NCBI RefSeq assembly: GCF_016623585.1
Contig: NZ_JAEHFY010000002.1
Location: 1 to 64,000, forward strand
DNA: 64,000 nucleotides
Reading direction: 5' to 3'
Source of the DNA: Pedobacter segetis
GTDB lineage: Bacteria; Bacteroidota; Bacteroidia; Sphingobacteriales; Sphingobacteriaceae
In this document: positions 51,265 to 59,879 of the stretch, in pieces
How the letters are laid out: each line of letters begins with the position of its first letter
Position numbering within the stretch: the first letter of the stretch is position 1
Made by a program: the position numbers and the translations under genes
The notes under the pieces: model-generated
The model's database searches: none
Seen by the model: only the letters and a program-made list of their open reading frames with translations
What the model was told of the DNA's origin: nothing

Positions 51265-51605
51265 TAGAGAAATACAATTATTGTTAGAAGATATTAATTT
51301 AGCAATAATTAAGGATTTTTGATTATACAAAAGAATTAAGTTTCTAAGAATATGAATCTGATTCTAAGACCAAAGATGCTGTTGAAAGAAATTTTGAAAT
51401 AATAGGAGAAGCGGCATCAAGAATTTCTGAAAATTTCAAAATCAATCATTCACAATTAGAATGGAGAATACTAGAAGATTTTAGAAATTTCATTATTCAT
51501 GAATATTTTGGTGTTATTAATCAAATTTTATATGATACTATTCAATTTAGATTGCCAGAATTACAAATAGAAATCCAAAAGTTAATTAACCTAAACTTAT
51601 CATAA
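51257..51605 (+). pseudogene. HEPN (HepT-like) toxin, broken
   Basis: The frame starts MSNREIQLLLEDINLAIIKDF, meets TGA at 51320-51322, shifts one frame to DYTKELSF, meets TAA at 51345-51347, then reads EYESDSKTKDAVERNFEIIGEAASRISENF and FRNFIIHEYFGV to the stop at 51603-51605. The RNase signature R-x4-H of HEPN toxins survives as RNFIIH, but the two breaks remove the beginning. Its MNT partner lies immediately upstream. Confidence 0.75.
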
Positions 51606-51652
51606 ACTCAACATTCTCTTCATCTTAGCTTTTTATATTTACAAAAAACGAA

Positions 51653-51748
51653 ATGAAAATGAAACTATTACAATTCATCTCAAAATCTATCAATCAAATT
51701 AAAGAGGTTTTGTTCTTAAACCAGATGAAAGCTTTATTCTCTCATTAA
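51653..51748 (+). CDS. Possible 31-residue peptide, unknown
   Basis: A 31-codon frame, MKMKLLQFISKSINQIKEVL continuing with FLNQ, forms one amphipathic helix with basic ends. TATATTTA, close to a -7 box, lies 15 bases before it. It lies in the gap between the HEPN remnant and the GH1 gene. The evidence is weak; it is listed because the composition looks coding and because of the promoter-like sequence. Confidence 0.25.
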   Translation: MKMKLLQFISKSINQIKEVLFLNQMKALFSH

Positions 51749-51779
51749 GGTTTGATAACCATTAAATTCCGTGTATTTT

Positions 51780-51805
51780 GCAAGCTTCTATAATCGCTTG
51801 CTTTT
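51780..51805 (+). promoter_or_regulatory. Hairpin directly before the GH1 start codon
   Basis: GCAAGC (51780-51785) and GCTTGC (51796-51801) form a 6-bp GC stem followed by TTTT, ending two bases before the ATG at 51808. A terminator-like structure at a start codon could reduce translation or be part of attenuation. It could also be chance. Confidence 0.35.
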
Positions 51806-51807
51806 AA

Positions 51808-53172
51808 ATGACCGATACTTTTTTGCCCAATAATAATTTCACTAAAGACCACTTTGGCCCTCGGTTTAAATGGGGGGTTTCTGCTGCGGCCTATCAAATT
51901 GAAGGCGCATATAAAGAAGACGGTAAAGGATTATCTATTTGGGATACTTTTACCAACACAAAGGGTAGGATTAAAGGAAACCAAAACGCCAATATCTCTA
52001 GTGATTTTTATCACAGATATAAAGAGGATATTGATCTGATTAAAAAACTAAATATCCCAAATTTTAGGTTTTCTATTGCCTGGGCAAGAATTTTACCCAA
52101 TGGGATAGGAGAAATAAACCAAGCCGGAATTGCTTATTATCATGATGTAATAGATTATTGTTTGGGCTTAGGGATAGAACCTTGGCTTACCATTTACCAT
52201 TGGGATTTACCTGCCGCATTAGAACAAAAAGGAGGTTGGACAAATAGAGAGGTAATTGCTTGGTTTGAAGAATTTGTTGCAGTTTGTGCAAATAATTTCG
52301 GTAGCAAGGTAAAAAATTGGATGGTAATGAACGAGCCCGTTGTTTTTACCGGAGCGGGTTATTTTTTAGGCTTGCATGCCCCGGGAAAGAGGGGAATGAA
52401 AAATTTTCTTCCAGCGATCCATCATGCAGCTTTAGCTATTGCTGCAGGGGCAAGGGTTTTGCGTAAGATAATTCCTAAAGCAAATATTGGCACTACCTTT
52501 TCTTGTTCTTACTTAGCACCTTACCGAAAATTAAAAAGAGATAAAAAAGCCGTTGAAAGGGTAGATGCGCTATTAAACCGTTTGTTTATTGAACCTTTGT
52601 TGGGTTTGGGTTACCCCGAAAAAGAGTTGCCAGTTTTAAAAGGCATTAAAAAAATTAGTAAACCAGAAGATGAAAAAAACTTGGTCTTTGATTTTGATTT
52701 TATCGGGATACAAAATTACACTCGTGAGATCATCAAAAATTCTTGGTTAATTCCTTATATCAAAGCATCATTGGTAAAGGCAGAAAACAGAAAAGTGCAA
52801 TTAACGGAGATGAAATGGGAAGTTTATCCAGAAGCTATTTATCACATGATCAAGCAATTTAACAAGTATCCTCAAATTAAAAAATTATTGATCACTGAGA
52901 ACGGTGCTGCTTTTGCAGATAAGATCATAAACGGAGAGATTAATGATGAAATGCGTACCAAATACATCCAAGATAATTTAAAACAAGTTTTAAGGGCAAA
53001 AAAAGAAGGCTTAAAAATTGATGGTTATTTTGTTTGGACTTTGACCGATAATTTTGAATGGGCAGAAGGTTACCATCCTCGTTTTGGATTGGTACATATA
53101 AATTTTGAGACTCAAAAAAGAACGGTTAAAAACTCTGGAAAATGGTATGGGGAATTTTTAGCGAAAAGCTAA
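51808..53172 (+). CDS. Family 1 glycoside hydrolase (beta-glucosidase-like)
   Basis: A 454-residue (beta/alpha)8-barrel enzyme. FKWGVSAAAYQIEGAYKEDG opens the protein, the acid/base Glu is in VMNEPVVF, and the nucleophile Glu is in ITENGAA, followed by GYFVWTLTDNFEWAEGY. It hydrolyses beta-linked glucosides or related sugars, probably cytoplasmic since no signal peptide is visible. Its stop overlaps the stop of the convergent methyltransferase gene by four bases. Confidence 0.95.
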   Translation: MTDTFLPNNNFTKDHFGPRFKWGVSAAAYQIEGAYKEDGKGLSIWDTFTNTKGRIKGNQNANISSDFYHRYKEDIDLIKKLNIPNFRFSIAWARILPNGIGEINQAGIAYYHDVIDYCLGLGIEPWLTIYHWDLPAALEQKGGWTNREVIAWFEEFVAVCANNFGSKVKNWMVMNEPVVFTGAGYFLGLHAPGKRGMKNFLPAIHHAALAIAAGARVLRKIIPKANIGTTFSCSYLAPYRKLKRDKKAVERVDALLNRLFIEPLLGLGYPEKELPVLKGIKKISKPEDEKNLVFDFDFIGIQNYTREIIKNSWLIPYIKASLVKAENRKVQLTEMKWEVYPEAIYHMIKQFNKYPQIKKLLITENGAAFADKIINGEINDEMRTKYIQDNLKQVLRAKKEGLKIDGYFVWTLTDNFEWAEGYHPRFGLVHINFETQKRTVKNSGKWYGEFLAKS

Positions 53173-53861
53173 ACCAAGGTTAATTTGCCTAAATAGGCGT
53201 TATCATCATCCCTAAACATAATTTGCAGCTGATAACCTGTTTCTTTTGCTAAACCTGCCACTAAGTTTTCATCGGCGTAAAGCCAGCTAAACCAATCTCC
53301 TTTTTCTCCGTTAAACTCATATTGATAGTCGATCTCACCATAATAGCTATCTGGCTCTGGGGCTTCATCTTCATATAAATAAGAAACATCAGAAGAATCA
53401 AAAAGAATTTGCCCCGATGGTTTGAGGATATTTTTAGCATGGATCAAGAATTTTCTCAGCTCATCTACATAACCGCAAAAGCCGATCCCGTTCATCATCA
53501 TCAAAAGGGTATCGTATTTTTCGGCTCGGTAATCCATTACGTTTGCATTGATAATTTTTCTTAAACCACGTTTTTTCATTACCTCGCAAGCCCCTTCAGA
53601 AATTTCTAGAGCGGTAACATCTAAATTATTTCTTTGTAAGATTAAGCTGTGCACACCTGCGCCGGCACCAATATCCAAAATTTTGCCATCGCAAAGATTA
53701 AGCGCAAAAACCTCAATATCATTCAGATCTTCATCTTCCCTAAAAAAAACACTTACCGGGAAATCTTCTGCAGTGGTATAATTGTTATGCAGCAAAACTT
53801 CTAGATCTTGATTACCAGCTTGATAAGCTTTTAAAAAATTACCGTAAATATCGGGGTTCAA
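53169..53861 (-). CDS. Class I SAM-dependent methyltransferase
   Basis: A 230-residue methyltransferase. The SAM-binding motif is DGKILDIGAGAGVHSLIL near residues 53-70, with ALEISEGACEVM as motif II and TLLMMMNGIGF as the later segment. The substrate cannot be told; the fold is used on small molecules, RNA and proteins. Its start overlaps the stop of the patatin gene upstream (ATGA, 53858-53861), so the two are translationally coupled on the minus strand. Confidence 0.85.
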   Translation of the reverse strand: MNPDIYGNFLKAYQAGNQDLEVLLHNNYTTAEDFPVSVFFREDEDLNDIEVFALNLCDGKILDIGAGAGVHSLILQRNNLDVTALEISEGACEVMKKRGLRKIINANVMDYRAEKYDTLLMMMNGIGFCGYVDELRKFLIHAKNILKPSGQILFDSSDVSYLYEDEAPEPDSYYGEIDYQYEFNGEKGDWFSWLYADENLVAGLAKETGYQLQIMFRDDDNAYLGKLTLV

Positions 53862-54880
53862 TGAGGTTCTTCGGTTTTAAGCTTTATCAAGTTATCTATA
53901 ACCAAATCAATAACCCTAGATTGCTGGCTGATCATCCTATCTGCCAAGGCAATTAATTTACTGATGTTTTTTGGTGATGCTGCGTCTAGGTTTTCTTCTA
54001 CGCTTTGCAGGTTAGCGGGTTCTAGTCTTAGGTAATGATCGGCAATCCCTAAAAAACTAAAAATCTTTTTCATGTAAAAATGGCTAGTTTCGGTTGCGCC
54101 GCTCATCATCATATCTAATAAAGCGGGAACAACAAAAAGTGCCTTTGTGTCTTTTATCTCATCACTATCATAAGCTTTTTTTGATGCGCCGGTTCCTAGA
54201 GATAAAATATAAACATCTTTTGGGATGAGTTCTTCTGGGTCTTTTTTTATTTCTACAAAAGCGCTCAATGAGGGGTTGGTGGCAAAAATACCGCCGTCTA
54301 ATAAAGGATACCTTACGCCGGCCAAAGAGTGGATTTCTGCTACGCTAAAATAAGTTGGTGCAGCAGAAGTTGCCCTGCAAACATCCCTCACAAAAAAATC
54401 ACGACTATCGCCTCTGTTCTGCGCAACTTTTTGTCTAAAAAAATGTGCCTTTCTTAACTCTATATTGTAAGCGGTAATGATGCAAGGTTTAATAAGTTGG
54501 CTTAGCTTTACATCATCAAAATAATCTAACAAGATCTTTTCAAGAATTTTTGCATCGTATTTTTCGGTTGTCCAACCAATATTGGCAAAAAACCTTTTAA
54601 TGCCTTTGCTAGAGAAAATTTTAGTGCCGTTATCAATATATAGATCTAGTGCTTCTTTTGCAGAAAACCTGGGTTTTTTAGGGTCGCTTGTTGAAGGGCA
54701 AAGCAAAAGGCAGGTTAAGATACCACCAGTACTTGTGCCGGCAAAAAAATCAAAATACTCTGCAATATAGGCTTCTGGGTTTCCTGTTCTTTCTTTCAGC
54801 CTTCGCTCCATTTCTACCAGAACCATTCCGGGAATAATTCCCTTAATGCCGCCACCGTCAATAGATAAAATGGTATTCAT
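53858..54880 (-). CDS. Patatin-like phospholipase
   Basis: A 340-residue lipase. The oxyanion loop is DGGGIKG (residues 8-14), the nucleophile Ser50 lies in GTSTG (48-52), and the catalytic Asp is in LLDGGIFATNPS near residue 200. Patatins cleave acyl chains from glycerolipids. The gene overlaps the methyltransferase start by four bases. Some patatins serve as effectors in bacterial immune systems (CapV), but no cyclic-nucleotide synthase or sensor gene lies nearby, so a lipid-metabolic role is more likely here. Confidence 0.9.
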   Translation of the reverse strand: MNTILSIDGGGIKGIIPGMVLVEMERRLKERTGNPEAYIAEYFDFFAGTSTGGILTCLLLCPSTSDPKKPRFSAKEALDLYIDNGTKIFSSKGIKRFFANIGWTTEKYDAKILEKILLDYFDDVKLSQLIKPCIITAYNIELRKAHFFRQKVAQNRGDSRDFFVRDVCRATSAAPTYFSVAEIHSLAGVRYPLLDGGIFATNPSLSAFVEIKKDPEELIPKDVYILSLGTGASKKAYDSDEIKDTKALFVVPALLDMMMSGATETSHFYMKKIFSFLGIADHYLRLEPANLQSVEENLDAASPKNISKLIALADRMISQQSRVIDLVIDNLIKLKTEEPH

Positions 54881-54922
54881 TTTTCTAAAGTAGTGATAAA
54901 TTATAAATAAGCTAACAGAATT

Positions 54923-55906
54923 TTAGTTGGTAAAATTTTGGGTTATCATTAGGCCGTTTATACCGCCGTCTAAAATCCCGATGCCAATTTTCCTAAATTT
55001 TGGATTGAGGATGTTTGCCCTATGCCCCGGTGAGTTCATTAAACCGGTATGCGCAATTTCTACGGTTTGGGCAAGGGCCAAATTCTCGCCCGCGGTTAGG
55101 TATGGTATATGATGTGCGCTGATACGATCAAAAGGAGATTTGTTCTCTAAATTGATATGGGAGAAATATCCCTTTTTAAACATATCGGCAGAATGCGCCC
55201 TTGCAACTGCCCTTAAGGCCGTATCTCTTTCTAATAAAGGGATTCCTGCCTTTTTTCTCTCTTGGTTTACCAAAACAAACAGGTGGTTTTCATAATTCTC
55301 GTTCACTTTGGCGTTTTCAACTGTGAAATGTAAGAAAACCGTCTTATCAGATTCTGGCTCTATTGTTAATTTACTGATAGATTTTTTTACCCTATCGCTA
55401 ATATCCGGTGAGATATGGTTATCGATGTTCTCTAACTCTTGGCTTAAAAAATTAGCTAAAAAGCTGTTTCGGGTATTTGATATTAAATTTGGCCATAAAG
55501 GGAGAAATAAAAATATCAAGGCCAATAAAGCTGCGTAAAATAAGCCCCTGATCAAACCAGGAATTATCCCCAAGGTTTTGTTTAGAGAACTCTGGTGGGT
55601 TTTCTTAGAGATGTTTTTGATCAACTTGTAGATAATTGCCCCAATAATTAAGCGGGCAATTAGGATGGCAATAAAAAAAGAAAGCGGAAAAAGCCATCTT
55701 TCTTCAATTTGATAATGATCATCTAAAAAAGTGGCGATGTACAAATAAGAGAGAAAGGCTGTTAAAATACTGCATACTAAGGCAAGCAATTCTAAGGCGC
55801 CTAAAATAAAGCCCCTTCTAAAGCCGTGGTAAACGGCTAAGAAAATGATCGTCGCCAGAATAAGATCTACATAGGTTAACATATCGGGAAGCTTTACAAA
55901 AAACAA
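54923..55906 (-). CDS. CvpA membrane domain fused to a CAP (SCP) domain
   Basis: A 327-residue two-domain protein. The N-terminal 160 residues form four to five membrane helices like those of CvpA (YHGFRRGFILGALELLALV and onwards). From about residue 200 there is a CAP domain: LVNQERKKAGIPLL, ARAHSADM, FSHINLENKSPFDRI, GENLA and HTGLMNSPGHRANIL give the family cavity residues. The CAP part is presumably periplasmic, so the protein would link the membrane to the envelope. A start at 55882 is also possible. Both domains are intact. Confidence 0.85.
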   Translation of the reverse strand: MFFVKLPDMLTYVDLILATIIFLAVYHGFRRGFILGALELLALVCSILTAFLSYLYIATFLDDHYQIEERWLFPLSFFIAILIARLIIGAIIYKLIKNISKKTHQSSLNKTLGIIPGLIRGLFYAALLALIFLFLPLWPNLISNTRNSFLANFLSQELENIDNHISPDISDRVKKSISKLTIEPESDKTVFLHFTVENAKVNENYENHLFVLVNQERKKAGIPLLERDTALRAVARAHSADMFKKGYFSHINLENKSPFDRISAHHIPYLTAGENLALAQTVEIAHTGLMNSPGHRANILNPKFRKIGIGILDGGINGLMITQNFTN

Positions 55907-55946
55907 TCCAATTAGTGCAAAGTGGAGCAGTTGAAGGTTTTTTGGG

Positions 55947-56630
55947 CTAAGAGATTAACTTTGCGATACCAAAAGCCGCACCAGCAGCTAAAGCGCCTAT
56001 TAAAACTGTTTTAAAAGCCCCTTCAAGTGGTTTTTGCCCGGTTAGCTTAGTTTTAAAATAACCAAAAGCAAATAGCGCAATGATGGTAATAATGGCCGAT
56101 ATTCTTAAACCTTCTTCTGGGGTATTGGTAAAAAAATAAGCTAAAAGCGGGATAAAACCTCCAAGAACGTAGGATATGCCAATATTAAAAGCACTTTGTT
56201 TCGCTCTTTTTGGGTCGGGTTTTTCCATGCCCAATTCAAATCGCATCATAAAATCTACCCATTGGTCTTTGTCTAAACTCAACTGTTCTGCAATATCGTT
56301 TTGTAATTTTTCTGATAAACCATAATTGGCAAAAACTTCTTTTACCTCATCTTTTTCTTGTTCAGGGATTCTTTCTACCTCGGCATATTCTCTCTGTAAT
56401 TCTGTTTGATAATGTTCTATTTCAGTTTTTGCCGATAAAAACCCACCCAAACCCATAGCGATAGAGCCTGCAACAATTTCTGCTATACCAGCCGTAATCA
56501 CAAAGCTATTTGCATGCACCACGCCGCTTAAACCAGCCGTTAATGCAAACGGTACGGTTAAGCCATCAGACATCCCAATAATTACATCCCTAACTATTTC
56601 TGATGCCGTAAAATGTTTTTCTTGGTGCAT
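55947..56630 (-). CDS. VIT1/CCC1-family transporter
   Basis: A 227-residue protein with membrane helices at both ends (near residues 12-60 and 145-225). GMSDGLTVPFALTAGLSG and ITAGIAEIVAGSIAMGLGGFLSAKTE are the family signature. The middle, about residues 70-140, is soluble and rich in Glu and Asp, as expected for the metal-binding loop. Family members move iron or manganese, in plants and yeast into the vacuole; in bacteria the role is often iron or manganese export. It stands alone on the minus strand. Confidence 0.9.
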   Translation of the reverse strand: MHQEKHFTASEIVRDVIIGMSDGLTVPFALTAGLSGVVHANSFVITAGIAEIVAGSIAMGLGGFLSAKTEIEHYQTELQREYAEVERIPEQEKDEVKEVFANYGLSEKLQNDIAEQLSLDKDQWVDFMMRFELGMEKPDPKRAKQSAFNIGISYVLGGFIPLLAYFFTNTPEEGLRISAIITIIALFAFGYFKTKLTGQKPLEGAFKTVLIGALAAGAAFGIAKLIS

Positions 56631-56712
56631 ACTTTTGGTTTTATGTTTAAATAAGATCAGAACTCAAAATAAAATATTAAAGCAGATCATTAAATCAGAT
56701 ATAGCTTTAAGC

Positions 56713-57687
56713 CTATTTAATATAGCTCTCTAAGATCTTAAAACCGCTATTTGTTTTTAATAGAACTTGATCTATGGTTGCAGGTATTAAAATACAATCA
56801 CCCGTTTGCACCGGGATTTCTTCTACCCCATATTTTAAAATATAATTTCCTTCTACACAAATATGTATAACAAAACTATCAAGGTTATTGTAATCTTTTA
56901 CCACTTCTTTGGTATAATCTAAGACGTTGGTTGTGAAATAAGGGCAATCTACCAGTTCTATGGGTTGGTTTTTGGTTGCCTGATATTTGGTTTTATATTC
57001 ATCATGATAGGTAAAGTCAATAGCATCCAAAGCTTCTTCTACATGAAGTTCTCTTTTGTTGCCTTTATCATCAACACGATCAAAATCATAAATACGATAG
57101 GTAACATCAGAAGTTTGTTGTATTTCTGCAATCAATAATCCTTTACCAATGGTGTGCACACGGCCGGCAGGCAAAAAGAAAACATCGCCAGCGGCAACTT
57201 GCTCTTTATTTAAAATGTCGTTAATTTCTCCGGCATTAAACTTTTTAAGGTATTCTTTTTTATCTATTTCTTGGTTAAAGCCAGAAATAAGGGCAGCATT
57301 TTTATCGGCTTGTATCACATACCACATTTCTGTTTTTCCTTTAGAGCGATGGCGTTTTTCTGCCAATTCATCATCTGGGTGTACTTGAATGGATAAATCG
57401 TCATTAGCATCAATAAACTTGATAAGGAGTGGAAACTCGTTCCCAAAACGTTCGTAATTTTTTTTCCCGATAAGTTTTCCTTTTTCTTTTGATAACAGAT
57501 CGGCTAAAGAAACGCCTGCTAAAATGCCGTTCGCAACAACAGATACATCAGATTTTACACCAGAGATCTCCCAGGTTTCTCCACAATTTGGTAATGGGGA
57601 AAAGTCTTTATTTAAGATGGTCTTGATTTTTTGACCGCCCCAAATTTTATCTTTAAATATTGTTTTGAATTTTAATGGATATAACAT
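56713..57687 (-). CDS. manA: Mannose-6-phosphate isomerase (class I, short form)
   Basis: A 324-residue cupin-type isomerase. The zinc ligands are in LSIQVHPDDELAE, TEMWYVI and PAGRVHTIGKG. It interconverts mannose 6-phosphate and fructose 6-phosphate, supplying mannose for exopolysaccharide or fucose. It fits the Bacillus-type short form rather than the longer E. coli type. It lies just downstream of the priming glycosyltransferase in the minus-strand exopolysaccharide locus, 46 bases from it, which supports a role in sugar supply there. Confidence 0.92.
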   Translation of the reverse strand: MLYPLKFKTIFKDKIWGGQKIKTILNKDFSPLPNCGETWEISGVKSDVSVVANGILAGVSLADLLSKEKGKLIGKKNYERFGNEFPLLIKFIDANDDLSIQVHPDDELAEKRHRSKGKTEMWYVIQADKNAALISGFNQEIDKKEYLKKFNAGEINDILNKEQVAAGDVFFLPAGRVHTIGKGLLIAEIQQTSDVTYRIYDFDRVDDKGNKRELHVEEALDAIDFTYHDEYKTKYQATKNQPIELVDCPYFTTNVLDYTKEVVKDYNNLDSFVIHICVEGNYILKYGVEEIPVQTGDCILIPATIDQVLLKTNSGFKILESYIK

Positions 57688-57733
57688 TGGAGTAAAAGTT
57701 AAATGTGTGGATTTTAAGTATTGGCTAATCTAA

Positions 57734-59122
57734 TTAAAAAGCGTTTTCATCGCCTTTAATGGTTACCACTATGGTTTTGATGATAATATTTAAGTCGAGC
57801 CAGATGCTCCAGTTTTCTATATACCAAACATCGTACTCAATTCTTTTGATCAATTGTTCTTCCTGTTTTATTTCTCCCCTAAAACCGTTCACTTGGGCGT
57901 AACCGGTAACGCCGGGTTTTTGGTAGTGGCGTATCATATATTTCATGATGATGTTAGAGTACTCTTCGGTATGCTTTAGCATGTGCGGCCTGGGGCCAAC
58001 AACAGACATATCTCCTTTTAAAACATTGAAGAATTGTGGCAGCTCATCAATAGAAGATTTTCTTAAGAATTTGCCCAATTTTGTTATCCTATTATCGCCT
58101 TTGGTAACTTGTTTGGTATCTGATTCTTTATTGATCTTCAAACTTCTAAACTTGATACATTTAAAGGGTTGGTTGTTTTTGCCTGATCGCTCTTGCAAAA
58201 AGAACACCGGGCCTTTAGAATCTAGCTTGATCAATATGGCAATTATAGGCACTAGCCAACTCAATAAGAATATGGTAACTAAAATGCTAAAAACAATATC
58301 GAAAAGCCTTTTTTTTGCTTGTACCGCAAAATCTTCTAACGGTTCTGATCTTAAAGATAAAACCGGTATCTCGCCCACATGATCAAAGTAAACGCTCTTG
58401 TTCACAAATTCCCTAAAATCTGGCACAAACCTAAAACGCATACAAAGGTTTTCTGCAGATTGGGCAATTTCATATATCTCTGAGTAGATCTCTGGCGATA
58501 ACGTTGAGTAAATTTCTGTAACATGGTTAGAAATGGCATATTTGATGCAATCTTCTACCTTCCCCAAATATTCAAAATCAAGCTTATTGATTTCTTCTCT
58601 TTTTTGCTCGGCAAAGCAGCCTAAAATATCTATTGTTTTATTTGTTTTTCTAAGTTTTACAACTAGATCATAGGCAAAGGTATTGTTGCCCAGTATAATT
58701 ACTTTGTTTAATGCTCTTTTTTTCTTGCCGATGTAGGTCGCTATCTTTAAAAAGATTAACCTACTGATGATCAGATAAAATGCAAATATTGCGAAACTGA
58801 TATACAGGTATTCTCTATTAAACCTAAACCTCGAAAAATAAAGGTAAATAAGCAAGAATATAACAAAAATAAAAAAGGCCCTAATGGTTCTACGGGCAAA
58901 TTTTTTAAAGTTTAAGATCCTATCGTTAATGTAAACTTCTGTAAAGTAAGAGCTGATAAGCCAAAAAATAATAGTCATTATAAAATAGACTACATGGCTA
59001 ATATTTGCGGAGTTGGTATCAAAATTATAATTTAAAAGCAAGATCAAATGCAACAAACAAAGAAAACCCAAGTCTGTGAATGCAAAAAATATCCTGAAAA
59101 AATTATCGAATCTACTATTCAT
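57734..59122 (-). CDS. Exopolysaccharide priming glycosyl-phosphotransferase (WcaJ-like)
   Basis: A 462-residue protein. The N-terminal 260 residues include four to five membrane helices and a CoA-binding-like fold. The C-terminal sugar transferase domain has KRLFDIVFSILVTIF, KCIKFRSLKINKES, SSIDELPQFFNVLKGDMSVV and VGPRPHM, the catalytic signature. It attaches the first sugar phosphate to undecaprenyl phosphate, starting each repeat unit. It sits between ManA and the Alg13/14-like pair in the minus-strand locus. Confidence 0.93.
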   Translation of the reverse strand: MNSRFDNFFRIFFAFTDLGFLCLLHLILLLNYNFDTNSANISHVVYFIMTIIFWLISSYFTEVYINDRILNFKKFARRTIRAFFIFVIFLLIYLYFSRFRFNREYLYISFAIFAFYLIISRLIFLKIATYIGKKKRALNKVIILGNNTFAYDLVVKLRKTNKTIDILGCFAEQKREEINKLDFEYLGKVEDCIKYAISNHVTEIYSTLSPEIYSEIYEIAQSAENLCMRFRFVPDFREFVNKSVYFDHVGEIPVLSLRSEPLEDFAVQAKKRLFDIVFSILVTIFLLSWLVPIIAILIKLDSKGPVFFLQERSGKNNQPFKCIKFRSLKINKESDTKQVTKGDNRITKLGKFLRKSSIDELPQFFNVLKGDMSVVGPRPHMLKHTEEYSNIIMKYMIRHYQKPGVTGYAQVNGFRGEIKQEEQLIKRIEYDVWYIENWSIWLDLNIIIKTIVVTIKGDENAF

Positions 59123-59396
59123 ATCATTTAACGGTATGAGCGTTTTATTATTTATTGTTTTTAATAATCTGTTTTATAATACGTTACCATAAAATTGGTA
59201 CTATCATTCATTTAGCCTATAAATTTGCTCAAATTGTTGTAATCAATTCTCTATTATTAGTTCAAAGTTAATCCAATTTTTTAAGGTATTACCACATAGC
59301 TTTAAATATGAAGTTACCTCTAAACTTATACATCATCAATCCATACTTTTTTAATTGTTGCCCATTTTTTAGTTCTTAAACAATTGATCCCACGGT
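59123..59396. other. Gap inside the exopolysaccharide locus
   Basis: These 274 bases separate the Alg13-like gene from the priming transferase on the minus strand. No gene is supported. A short minus-strand frame, MYKFRGNF near 59300-59340, ends after 14 codons and matches nothing I recognise. Confidence 0.4.
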
Positions 59397-59879
59397 TTAT
59401 AAACTATCAATATATTCGCTTAGATAATTCATGATAACAGGTTTGTTAGAAACAAACGGGATCGGGTTAAAATCTTTGATCATATTTAAGATATTTTCCA
59501 GCTCATCCTCTTCACGCCATGGCATAATGTAGCCCAACTCAACAAATTTCTCTAAAATTTCTATTTGATGATCATCCACATGTTCGCCAAATTTGAGTAA
59601 TCGAGCTACGCCAATTATTTTTTTTTGGAACCCAACAGCTTTTATCAAAGAGCCTGTACCTGCATGGGTAATGATAAGCCGGGCATTTTTGTGCAGTTCG
59701 TCAAGTTCTTTTGGTGAAATAAATGGTTTTAAAACCAAATGATCGGTTTCTATAGCCGTGTGGCCGTTTTGTACAATTACTTCTTCGGTAATTATTCCTT
59801 TTTTGCAAAGGCTATCTAGCGCTAGCAAAGGTCTTTTAAACTCGGTAACAAAGGTTCCTAATAAAACAAGAATCATCAA
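59397..59879 (-). CDS. Alg13-like glycosyltransferase subunit (PssE/EpsF type)
   Basis: A 160-residue protein with the GT28 C-terminal fold: ILVLLGTF at the start, VLKPFISPKELDELHKNA, and the donor-binding THAGTGS. The yeast homologue Alg13 is the catalytic half of a split N-acetylglucosaminyltransferase; bacterial pairs of this type add a sugar to the lipid-linked primer in exopolysaccharide synthesis. Its start overlaps the stop of the Alg14-like gene by four bases, so both subunits are made together. Confidence 0.87.
   Translation of the reverse strand: MMILVLLGTFVTEFKRPLLALDSLCKKGIITEEVIVQNGHTAIETDHLVLKPFISPKELDELHKNARLIITHAGTGSLIKAVGFQKKIIGVARLLKFGEHVDDHQIEILEKFVELGYIMPWREEDELENILNMIKDFNPIPFVSNKPVIMNYLSEYIDSL

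Noticed and set aside
53858-54880. Patatin as the effector of a CBASS immune system
   Set aside because: No cyclic-nucleotide synthase or CBASS partner is found in the neighbouring genes; the methyltransferase is not one.
59290-59345. A short minus-strand frame MYKFRGNFIFKAMW as remnant of an acetyltransferase
   Set aside because: Only 14 codons long, and I could not match it to a family with confidence.
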